Source: Acidobacteriota bacterium
GTDB lineage: Bacteria; Acidobacteriota; Terriglobia; Terriglobales; Acidobacteriaceae
Length of the DNA: 17,331 nucleotides
NCBI GenBank assembly: GCA_021781255.1
Contig: JAJXXG010000430.1
Coordinates: 1 to 17,331, forward strand
Reading direction: 5' to 3'
Under the pieces are notes generated by a model. It worked only from the letters and a program-made list of their open reading frames with translations, had not been told where the DNA came from and did no database searches. Both the position numbers and the translations under genes were made by a program. Below are positions 8,706 to 15,074 of the stretch, in pieces. The first letter of the stretch is position 1. Every line of letters starts with the position of its first letter.

Positions 8706-10115
8706 CTAGCCATTGAAATCGTAGCCTTCTTCACCGTGCTGCGAGAGATCCAGGCCGGCGACCTCATCCTCGCGGACGACGCGCAGTCCCATGATCTTAT
8801 CCACAACAAAGAGCAGAATTAACGTGCCCACGATGGAGATTCCCCAGGCCACGCCCACCCCGGTGAGCTGGTTGAGGATCTGGCTCCAATGCCCGTCGAT
8901 CCCGCCGGTGGGCACGCCCTTTCCAAAGATCGGATTGATGACGCTGGCGGCAAAAATGCCCGTCAGCAGCGCGCCCAGAGTTCCGCCGGCGCCGTGAACG
9001 CCAAAGGCGTCAAGGGAATCGTCGTAGCCAAAGCGGCTCTTCACCTGGAAGACCATGAACGAGCAGAAAAATCCTGCGGCCAGGCCGATCAGCAGTGCCG
9101 AGAAAGGCTGCACAAATCCGGATGCGGGCGTGATGGCGACCAGCCCGGCGACCGCGCCGGAGATGGCGCCCAGCGCCGTGGGCTTGCCATTGTGAATCCA
9201 CTCGAAGATCGTCCAGCCGAGGGCCGCGGTGGCCGTGGCAAAGTGCGTGTTGACAAAGGCGCTCGTGGCCAGCGGACTGGCAGCCAGCGCGCTGCCGGCA
9301 TTGAATCCGAACCAGCCCACCCACAGCAGGCACGCGCCGATGAAGCTCAGGACCAGCGAGTGAGGCGGCATGGCCGTGTGCGGATAGCCAATGCGCTTTC
9401 CCAGATACAGCGCGCACACCAGAGCGGAGACGCCGCTGGTGATGTGCACCACCGTTCCGCCGGCGAAGTCCAGGCTTGGAATGTGGTTGCCGGTTGCGTT
9501 CAGCAAACCACCCACGCCCCATACCATGTGCGCCATCGGGCAATAAACAAAGATCGACCAGAGCGAGAGAAAGACTGCCATCGAGCTGAATTTCATGCGC
9601 TCGGCAAATGCGCCGGTGATCAGCGCCGGCGTGATGATGGCGAACATGAGCTGGTAGATCATGAACGTCTGCTCGGGGATCGTGCCGGCGTAATCGGTGT
9701 TGGGCGTAAGGCCAACGCCGCGCAGGAAGAGATGCTCAAATCCGCCCACAAACATGTTGCCGTGGCCGAAGGCCAGCGAGTAGCCCACGATGGCCCAGAT
9801 GATGGTCACCAGGCCCATCATGGCGAAGCTCTGCATCATGGTGCCCAGAATGTTCTTTCTGCGCACCAGCCCGCCGTAGAAGAGCGCCAGGCCGGGGCCG
9901 GTCATCAGCAGAACCAGCGCGGACGAGGTCAGCATCCATGCGTTGTCTCCCGCAGACTGGGCTTGGGCGTTGGCAGCCTGTGCATCGCGCACGGCCTGTT
10001 GCAGAGCGGCGATCTGTGCCTGAGTGTCAGGGGCGGCAGGCTGTTGAGTGACCGCCAGCGCAGGAATCGCCAGCAGCGAGATAAGAATGACCACCTTCAT
10101 TGCTCTACCGAACAT
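8706..10115 (-). CDS. amtB: Ammonium transporter, copy 1
   Basis: A 469-residue Amt-family channel that conducts ammonium/ammonia across the inner membrane. A signal-peptide-like segment (VVILISLLAIPALA) is followed by an Ala/Gln-rich extension to about residue 57 and then the eleven-helix Amt core. Core marks are TGPGLALFYGGLVRRKN at about 72-88, FAIITPALITGAFAERMKF at 158-176, DFAGGTVVHI with pore His224, GWFGFNAGS with Ser275, and DAFGVHGAGGT with pore His374. The two His are 150 residues apart, as in the E. coli pair 168/318, and the offset of 56 also fits Ser219. The C-terminal tail EVAGLDLSQHGEEGYDF is the PII-docking type. ATG 10115 is preferred over 10157 because it begins just before the signal peptide and GGGAG lies 12 bases upstream. 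It is followed by a glnK gene on the same strand. Confidence 0.93.
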   Translation of the reverse strand: MFGRAMKVVILISLLAIPALAVTQQPAAPDTQAQIAALQQAVRDAQAANAQAQSAGDNAWMLTSSALVLLMTGPGLALFYGGLVRRKNILGTMMQSFAMMGLVTIIWAIVGYSLAFGHGNMFVGGFEHLFLRGVGLTPNTDYAGTIPEQTFMIYQLMFAIITPALITGAFAERMKFSSMAVFLSLWSIFVYCPMAHMVWGVGGLLNATGNHIPSLDFAGGTVVHITSGVSALVCALYLGKRIGYPHTAMPPHSLVLSFIGACLLWVGWFGFNAGSALAASPLATSAFVNTHFATATAALGWTIFEWIHNGKPTALGAISGAVAGLVAITPASGFVQPFSALLIGLAAGFFCSFMVFQVKSRFGYDDSLDAFGVHGAGGTLGALLTGIFAASVINPIFGKGVPTGGIDGHWSQILNQLTGVGVAWGISIVGTLILLFVVDKIMGLRVVREDEVAGLDLSQHGEEGYDFNG

Positions 10116-10306
10116 AGTTTTTTTTGACTCCCATGGGCATGGCCGGTTGAGCGCCATGCAATGTGGCGGAATGCCGGCCGCCGTATCCGGATAAGATACA
10201 GGAGATTGTGCTGCTGCTACGCACTGTATCGACGAGGGCCGGCGTCAGAGATGTTCCTGGTGCCCCCACCCGGGTTCCCACGGATTGGTCTTCGTCTGCG
10301 GGGCGG

Positions 10307-10326
10307 AGGTCCCGGTTTTGGGACCT
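10307..10326. repeat. Perfect 7-bp hairpin (AGGTCCC / GGGACCT)
   Basis: AGGTCCC at 10307-10313 pairs with GGGACCT at 10320-10326 across the loop GGTTTT. It sits in GC-rich sequence with further short repeats (GGGTTCCCACGG, GACCTGGGA) that suggest a dispersed intergenic palindrome. The function is unknown. Confidence 0.45.
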
Positions 10327-10409
10327 GGGATAGCACAAACCTGAAATACCTCTTTACGCGGTCACGGAACTGGCGCCTGTCCCTTCTAAAGGGTGTTATT
10401 GGCTCCAAT

Positions 10410-10469
10410 ATTCCATGCGTCGTATAAGGATTCCATGAAGAAATAAATAACCACTATGGAAATCTTATA
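10410..10469. promoter_or_regulatory. Operator-like cluster: ATTCCATG twice, then inverted
   Basis: ATTCCATG occurs at 10410-10417 and again at 10430-10437, exactly 20 bp apart, so both copies lie on the same face of the helix. The second copy is also part of a larger inverted repeat: TATAAGGATTCCAT (10423-10436) matches the complement of 10456-10469 at 12 of 14 positions, across a 19-base AT-rich loop. Repeats spaced by two helical turns are typical of dimeric regulator sites, so this is a candidate operator upstream of amtB copy 1. The regulator is unknown. Confidence 0.4.
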
Positions 10470-10472
10470 AGT

Positions 10473-10515
10473 CCTGTGTTTCATCCTCGCCGGGCGCGGC
10501 GAGGCATGAAACAGG
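10473..10515 (-). terminator. Long GC-rich hairpin downstream of glnK copy 2
   Basis: A left arm at 10473-10491 (ending TTTCATCCTCGCC) pairs with 10498-10515 (GGCGAGGCATGAAACAGG) with one small bulge and a GT insertion, around a six-base GC loop. It lies about 60 bp past the glnK copy 2 stop codon on that strand, where a transcript end is expected. No T run follows, so it may be a processing or stabilising hairpin rather than a classical intrinsic terminator. Confidence 0.45.
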
Positions 10516-10574
10516 CACCGGATGCGCTCTGCACGAGTTTCCCGGCGCCTGCGTCTCAGCAGGGTGAACTAGCT

Positions 10575-10913
10575 CTAAAGGGCAGTTTCGCCGCGCTCGT
10601 CGTTGCGGATGCGGATGGCCTCGTCGACGCGGCTGATGAAGATCTTGCCGTCGCCGATATGGCCGGTGCGAGCCGCGCCGAGGATGGCCTGAACCACCTT
10701 GTTCTTCAAAACCTCGGTGGTTACGATCTCCAGCTTGATCTTGGGAAGCAGATCGATGGTGTATTCGCGGCCGCGGTAGAACTCGGTATGCCCCTTCTGG
10801 CGGCCATGGCCGCGGGCCTCGAGAATCGTGATTCCTTCAATGCCGGCTTCGAGAAGCGCTTCCTTGACCGCGTCCAGCTTGGTAGGTTGGATAACAGCTT
10901 CGATTTTGACCAT
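10575..10913 (-). CDS. glnK: Nitrogen regulatory protein PII, copy 2
   Basis: A second complete 112-residue PII protein. The T-loop, including Tyr51 (REYTIDLLPK), is the same as in copy 1 except V53 to I, so GlnD could modify both. The B-loop reads ARTGHIGDGKIF, with R85 changed to His, and the C-terminus [18 protein letters not shown] is conserved. The segment at 61-80 (LEIVTTEVLKNKVVQAILGA) differs most from copy 1. The start at 10913 has GAGGAA seven bases upstream. It lies 69 bp downstream of amtB copy 2, so it is almost certainly co-transcribed with it. At DNA level two stretches of 40 bp (10586-10625) and 32 bp (10771-10802) are identical to copy 1, which points to a duplication or to gene conversion between the copies. 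Confidence 0.94.
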   Translation of the reverse strand: MVKIEAVIQPTKLDAVKEALLEAGIEGITILEARGHGRQKGHTEFYRGREYTIDLLPKIKLEIVTTEVLKNKVVQAILGAARTGHIGDGKIFISRVDEAIRIRNDERGETAL

Positions 10914-10982
10914 TTGCGGATTCCTCGTCTTACAGTATGCGCGGCTTGGCTTGTATGGTGCGAGCGCGGCCGTTCCTTTGCA

Positions 10983-12413
10983 TTAAGCGTTGAATTCGTA
11001 GCCTTCCTCGCCGTGCTGCGAGAGATCGAGGCCGGCGACTTCGTGTTCGGGTGCCATGCGCAGTCCCATGACCTTGTCCACAACAAAAAGCAGAATCAGC
11101 GTGCCCGCAATCGAAAGCAGCCAACCGATGCCGACGCCGACCGCCTGGTTGAGAATCTGGTGCCAGTTTCCGCCGATGGCGCCGGTGGGGCGCGGCAGCC
11201 CGCTCGCGTCCGTGCCAAATACCGCGTTGATCGCGCCCGATGCGAAGACGCCGGTCAGCAGCGCGCCGACGGTGCCGCCGACCCCGTGCACGCCAAATGC
11301 GTCGAGCGAATCGTCGTAGCCGAAGAACTTCTTGGCCCTGAAGACCATGAAGGAGCAGATCAGGCCGGCGATGGCGCCGATCGCCAGGGCCGACATCGGC
11401 TGTACAAATCCTGAGGCCTGGGTAATGGTAGCCAGCCCGGCGACCGCACCTGAAATTGCGCCCAATGCCGTCGGCTTGCCGTTGTTAATCCACTCGGCCA
11501 GGGTCCAGGTGAGGGCCGCGGCGGCAGCGGCAAACTGCGTGTTGATAAAGGCGCTGGTGGCCAGCGGTCCGGCCGACAGTGCGCTGCCCGCGTTGAACCC
11601 GAACCAGCCCACCCACAACAGGCACGCGCCGATAAAGCTCAGTACCATCGAGTGCGGAGCCATATTCGTTTCCGGATAGCCGATGCGCTTGCCCAGGTAG
11701 AGGCAGGTCACCAGAGCTGAAATGCCGCTGGTAATGTGCACCACCGTGCCGCCCGCAAAGTCGAGCACCGGCCAGAGCGCGCTGCTGTTGTTGAAATTCA
11801 GCAGGCCGCCCACGCCCCAGACCATGTGCGCCATGGGGCAATAGACCACCAGCGACCACAGACACAGAAAGACGGCCATGGAACTGAACTTCACCCGCTC
11901 GGCAAATGCGCCGGTGATCAGCGCCGGCGTAATGATCGCGAACATGAGCTGGTAAACCATGAATGTCTGCTCGGGAATGGTGGCGCCATAATCGGGGTCG
12001 GGCGAGAGCGATACACCGCGCAGGAAGAGATGCTCGAATCCCCCGATGAAAGCGTTCCCGTGGCCGAAAGCCAGCGAGTAGCCTGCAATTGCCCACAAGA
12101 TAGTGATCAGCCCCATCATGGCGAAGCTCTGCATCATGGTGCCCAGAATGTTCTTGCGCCGCACCAGCCCGCCATAGAAAAGCGTCAGCCCCGGGCCGGT
12201 CATCAGCAGAACCAGCGCCGCTGAAACCAGAACCCACGCATTGTCGCCGGCCATTTGGGCATGATCGACGGCTTGCTGCAGAGCTGCAATCTGGGCCTGG
12301 GTGGCCGGGGCCTGCGATGGCGCGCCATGCAGGTTTGGGGCCACGGCGTGGGCCATGGCCGGAAGAGCAGCCAGGGCAGGCAAGACCAGCGAATAAGGGG
12401 ATCGAATACGCAT
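10983..12413 (-). CDS. amtB: Ammonium transporter, copy 2
   Basis: A 476-residue Amt channel closely matching copy 1 from about residue 37 to the end. It has a signal-peptide-like N-terminus (SLVLPALAALPAMAHA, likely cut after AHA) and then an Ala/Gln-rich extension with TQAQIAALQQAV, shared with copy 1. The core includes TGPGLTLFYGGLVRRKN, FAIITPALITGAFAERVKF, DFAGGTVVHI with pore His226, GWFGFNAGS, and DAFGVHGVGGT with pore His376, again 150 residues apart. The tail EVAGLDLSQHGEEGYEF is nearly the same as in copy 1. Copy 2 has small insertions: LNFNNSSALWPVLDF against LNATGNHIPSLDF, and an insert TDASGLPRPTGAIG near 401-414. ATG 12413 has GGAG nine bases upstream; the frame is open to 12476. 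It heads a unit with glnK copy 2 and diverges from nuoB. Confidence 0.93.
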   Translation of the reverse strand: MRIRSPYSLVLPALAALPAMAHAVAPNLHGAPSQAPATQAQIAALQQAVDHAQMAGDNAWVLVSAALVLLMTGPGLTLFYGGLVRRKNILGTMMQSFAMMGLITILWAIAGYSLAFGHGNAFIGGFEHLFLRGVSLSPDPDYGATIPEQTFMVYQLMFAIITPALITGAFAERVKFSSMAVFLCLWSLVVYCPMAHMVWGVGGLLNFNNSSALWPVLDFAGGTVVHITSGISALVTCLYLGKRIGYPETNMAPHSMVLSFIGACLLWVGWFGFNAGSALSAGPLATSAFINTQFAAAAAALTWTLAEWINNGKPTALGAISGAVAGLATITQASGFVQPMSALAIGAIAGLICSFMVFRAKKFFGYDDSLDAFGVHGVGGTVGALLTGVFASGAINAVFGTDASGLPRPTGAIGGNWHQILNQAVGVGIGWLLSIAGTLILLFVVDKVMGLRMAPEHEVAGLDLSQHGEEGYEFNA

Positions 12414-12743
12414 AAGTTTCAGCTCCAGAATACAGACAGAAAGACGCGCTTTGAACACGGAACAGTTCAGACGCATACGCGGCCAATTCCTGCGTCATCG
12501 GGCGGGCACACAATGCTCCCCGCAGGTCCATGAGTTGAATTGGATTGCGCTTTCAAATCATTCTCTTTGACACAGAGACAGAACGCAAGCATTTTTAAAG
12601 CTCTTTATGCATTCATCATGATGGGCGCGGTATATGGGCAGGCCGGAAAGACTGAAAAGAAGGATGGAAATCGAAGGTAATAGGCCGCCGGACGGCGCCC
12701 GTTGCAGAGCAAGACTGGGCATTTCCACCTTGGCATCAGGACC
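12414..12743. promoter_or_regulatory. Divergent intergenic region, amtB copy 2 and nuoB
   Basis: About 330 bp between divergent starts must hold the promoters of the amtB-glnK unit and of nuoB. On the plus strand TTGACA at 12567-12572 is a perfect -35 word, but the bases 16-18 bp further on (CATTTT) are a poor -10. TATATG near 12631 and TATACT at 12786-12791 are other -10-like words for nuoB. I found no GG-N10-GC sigma-54 pattern on the amtB strand by eye. Confidence 0.3.
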
Positions 12744-13373
12744 ATGAGCCGCAACTTCACGCCCGCATCCGAGCCGCCACCGGCGTATACTGGAGCCATG
12801 GCGGCTATCGCAGAACGCGACCATTATCTCTTCGGTAACCTTGAAAGCAGCGCAAAGAACCGCATCAAGGTAAGTGAAGCCAACTACGGATACGAACAGC
12901 CAGAGGGCGTCCTGCTCACTTCGCTGGATTTAGCCGTCAATTGGATACGCAAAAACTCCATTTGGCCGGTAACCTTCGGCCTGGCCTGCTGCGCCATCGA
13001 AATGATGTCTACCGGCGCCGCGCGCTACGATATCGCGCGCTTCGGAGCTGAGGTTTTCCGGCCCTCTCCGCGGCAGTCTGACCTCATGATTGTCGCTGGG
13101 CGGGTTTCGCAAAAGATGGCCCCGGTACTCCGCCGCCTCTACGACCAGATGCCTGAGCCCAAATGGGTCATCTCCATGGGTGCCTGCGCCACTTCCGGCG
13201 GCGTCTTCAACAACTACGCAGTCGTGCAGAGCGTCAACCAGGTTGTCCCGGTCGATGTTTATGTTCCGGGCTGTCCTCCACGCCCCGAGCAACTTATTTA
13301 TGCGATTACGCTTCTACAGGAGAAGATACTCCGCGAGCCGCGCAGCCTGCTGAAGACCCTGAATGTTGGCTAA
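12744..13373 (+). CDS. nuoB: NADH-quinone oxidoreductase subunit B (complex I), orphan copy
   Basis: NuoB, the hydrophilic complex I subunit that holds iron-sulfur cluster N2 at the quinone site. The four ligands are present: adjacent Cys82-Cys83 in [11 protein letters not shown], Cys148 in [10 protein letters not shown] and Cys177 in [11 protein letters not shown]. Other hallmarks are [29 protein letters not shown] and [21 protein letters not shown]. From ATG 12744 it has 209 residues. The start is unsure: ATG 12798 ([13 protein letters not shown], 191 residues) also fits, TTG 12702 is open too, and none has a well-spaced ribosome site. The conserved fold begins at about residue 40. It is unusual that no nuoA, nuoC or nuoD flanks it: the neighbours are amtB and a lipoprotein gene. 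It may be a displaced single nuoB or a second copy. Confidence 0.92.
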   Translation: MSRNFTPASEPPPAYTGAMAAIAERDHYLFGNLESSAKNRIKVSEANYGYEQPEGVLLTSLDLAVNWIRKNSIWPVTFGLACCAIEMMSTGAARYDIARFGAEVFRPSPRQSDLMIVAGRVSQKMAPVLRRLYDQMPEPKWVISMGACATSGGVFNNYAVVQSVNQVVPVDVYVPGCPPRPEQLIYAITLLQEKILREPRSLLKTLNVG

Positions 13374-13721
13374 GCATCTGAATTAATTTGCGTTAATGAA
13401 CGATGCATCCCCAGCAGCCTCAATCTGAGATTGGCGCGGCCAAGAAGGCGTCGTGCTTAACGACGGATCGAGAGAGGCGTTACTTTCGGAATCAGCGAAC
13501 TGTGGGGAGGAGAAAATTGCCAACACTTCAACCAATAATCTAAAGACATGAACCTCGGGGCGAAGAATCGCGTCTCATCAGAGGTTCTCTGGGCCGTGAG
13601 GGGAATCCGAAAACGGACAAAACCCTGACGGCAAGATGATGAAATAAATCAGGATGTGGAAGCGCGCATGGTCCACAGGAGTTATCCTTGCTTGTTCAGC
13701 ATGAGAAGGAGGAAGAGTTAC
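13374..13721. other. Gene-free stretch upstream of the lipoprotein gene
   Basis: This 348-bp stretch has no convincing gene. It contains the perfect palindrome GATGCATC (13402-13409), CAATCT-g-AGATTG (13421-13433) and CGTCGT-gctta-ACGACG (13449-13465), all in the first 100 bp after nuoB. These may form the transcript end of nuoB or be operators. The remaining 250 bp could be a long 5' leader for the lipoprotein gene. I do not recognise a known riboswitch class in it. Confidence 0.45.
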
Positions 13722-14843
13722 ATGTATTTGCGAGAAATCAAGTCTTTTTGTCTGGTTCTGGCTGCTGCGTCTTTGGCCATCTTGCCCGCGGGGTGCAAGA
13801 AGCAGCCGCCGATAACGTTAGCATGCAATGCAAGTGCCCCTGCCGTTTACCCGGGCGATCCTCTCACACTAACCGCCACTCCCGGATCGGTGAGTACGAA
13901 AAAGAATACGAACGTTATCTATAACTGGACCGGAACTGGAGTCACGGGCAACGGGACCTCAGCCACGGTGGCGACCAGCTCACTCGACCCCGGCAGCTAC
14001 ACTGCCAAGGCCGAAGTTAAGGAAGGCAAGAAAGGCAAGGAAGGTCTGAAACCCGGTCAGTCTGCCCAATGCTCGACCGACTACACCGTGAAGGCCTTCG
14101 AGCCGCCCACGATCAGTTGCTCGGCCAGCCCCACCACCATCAAGCCTGGCGAGACCAGCACGATTACTTCAGTGGCGATGAGCCCGCAGAACCGTCCGTT
14201 GACCTATAGCTACTCGGCCTCGGCCGGCACAGTGACGGGAACCGGGACGACGGCGGTATATTCCTCGGCAGGTGCGCCCACCGGAGCCGTTGGCATTACC
14301 TGCAAAGTCTCCGACGACAAGGGCCACACGGTTTCGGCCAACACAAACCTGACCATTACCGCACCGCCTCCGCCTCCGCCTCCGCCGCACACGCAGGCGC
14401 TGTGTTCCATCAGCTTTGCAACCGACAAGAAGCGGCCTACCCGCGTCGACAACGAAGCCAAAGCCTGCCTTGATCAGGTGGCGCTGGATCTGAAACAGCA
14501 GGTTGACGCCAAGGCCGTAATCGTCGGTGAGCAGAATTCCGACGAAGCAGCGAAGACGGCCAAGCAGCAGAAGTATGCCGTGCGCCACAAGCACGCCAAG
14601 GTGGATCTGTTCGCCGCGCAGCGCGCAGTAAACGCCAAGGACTACCTGGTGACGGAGCAGGGCATCGACGCTTCGCGCATCAGCGTGGCGACGGGCGCAA
14701 CCGACGCGCAGACGGCGGAGAATTACCTGGTGCCCGCGGGGGCGAGTTTCGCCTCTGACGTAACCGGGACCTCAGCGGTGGACGAGACGGCTGTGAAGCC
14801 TCAGGTGCGCAAGCCGCTGGCTGAGCGTCACGCGCATAAATAG
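13722..14843 (+). CDS. Lipoprotein with Ig-like repeats and a C-terminal OmpA-like domain
   Basis: A 373-residue exported lipoprotein. A hydrophobic signal (SFCLVLAAASLAILPAG) ends in the lipobox LPAG-C, with Cys25 as the lipidated residue. About 26-110 and 122-212 look like two Ig/PKD-type beta domains: each starts with a Cys-containing strand (ITLACNASAPAVYPGDPLTL and ISCSASPTTIKPGETSTI). A Lys/Gly-rich loop (KEGKKGKEGLKPG) joins them. Eight prolines at 215-222 separate them from a C-terminal domain (about 226-350) with OmpA-like features: an ISFATDKKRPTRVDNEAKACLDQVALDL start and AQRAVNAKDYLVTEQGIDASRI. That end of the OmpA fold normally binds peptidoglycan. The usual TDxxG and NxxLSxxRA residues are altered here, so binding is uncertain. 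AAGGAGG at 13706-13712, nine bases from the ATG, fixes the start. Acidobacteria often carry such envelope proteins. The role is unknown. Confidence 0.85.
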   Translation: MYLREIKSFCLVLAAASLAILPAGCKKQPPITLACNASAPAVYPGDPLTLTATPGSVSTKKNTNVIYNWTGTGVTGNGTSATVATSSLDPGSYTAKAEVKEGKKGKEGLKPGQSAQCSTDYTVKAFEPPTISCSASPTTIKPGETSTITSVAMSPQNRPLTYSYSASAGTVTGTGTTAVYSSAGAPTGAVGITCKVSDDKGHTVSANTNLTITAPPPPPPPPHTQALCSISFATDKKRPTRVDNEAKACLDQVALDLKQQVDAKAVIVGEQNSDEAAKTAKQQKYAVRHKHAKVDLFAAQRAVNAKDYLVTEQGIDASRISVATGATDAQTAENYLVPAGASFASDVTGTSAVDETAVKPQVRKPLAERHAHK

Positions 14844-14897
14844 GCGGCCGCGGCTCAATAAGCTGCGTAGCTGGCCCTGTAGTTGCACGCGGCGGCG

Positions 14898-14922
14898 AGC
14901 CCTTCCTTGGCAAGGGAGGGCT
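14898..14922 (+). terminator. Hairpin downstream of the lipoprotein gene
   Basis: AGCCCTTCC and GGGAGGGCT pair as a 9-bp stem with one G-T wobble around the loop TTGGCAA, 55 bp past the lipoprotein stop codon. A modest ACTTTTG follows 11 bases later, so the T tract is weak. It is a likely transcript-end structure rather than a certain terminator. Confidence 0.45.
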
Positions 14923-14980
14923 TGCTGCCTGACTTTTGAGAAATCCTGCACAACCAACGTCGCTCCTGCATCTGCGCATT

Positions 14981-15012
14981 GAGGCTGACCCGTACTCAAT
15001 CTGGTCAGCCTC
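14981..15012 (+). terminator. Perfect 10-bp inverted repeat between the lipoprotein and propeller genes
   Basis: GAGGCTGACC at 14981-14990 pairs exactly with GGTCAGCCTC at 15003-15012 across a 12-base loop. TTCGCATTT follows on the plus strand. It may be a second terminator for the lipoprotein gene, or a regulatory site, since it lies 62 bp upstream of the next start codon. Confidence 0.45.
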
Positions 15013-15074
15013 TTCGCATTTGGGGCCATATTTTGTCTATTCTTGATAGAGATGCGAGGGAGCTTTCTGTTTCG

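Larger units (their letters stand above)
10116..10574. promoter_or_regulatory. Gap between the two amtB-glnK units
   Basis: This 459-bp stretch separates glnK copy 2 from amtB copy 1 on the same strand. It has no credible gene. It holds a 7-bp hairpin at 10307-10326, spaced ATTCCATG sites at 10410-10469, and a long GC-rich hairpin at 10473-10515. Its length and structure suggest that the amtB1-glnK1 unit has its own promoter here. I looked for a GG-N10-GC sigma-54 promoter on the minus strand and did not find a convincing one. Confidence 0.45.

Noticed and set aside
8889..10127. A 412-codon plus-strand frame antisense to amtB copy 1
   Set aside because: The translation is low-complexity and rich in His, Gln, Arg and Gly, and the opposite strand is an intact AmtB.
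10116..10300. Sigma-54 promoter (GG-N10-GC) upstream of amtB copy 1, as expected for nitrogen genes
   Set aside because: The nearest match on the minus strand (GGCAT ... TTGCA) has 14 instead of 10 bases between GG and GC.
12567..12595. TTGACA as the -35 of a nuoB promoter
   Set aside because: The matching -10 position reads CATTTT or ATTTTT, too weak to call as a promoter.
13548..13628. A 26-codon plus-strand frame in the nuoB-lipoprotein gap
   Set aside because: No ribosome site upstream and no recognisable features; a short chance frame.
14364..14387. CCG/CCT hexanucleotide run as a simple-sequence repeat
   Set aside because: It encodes the polyproline linker of the lipoprotein and is explained by the protein.
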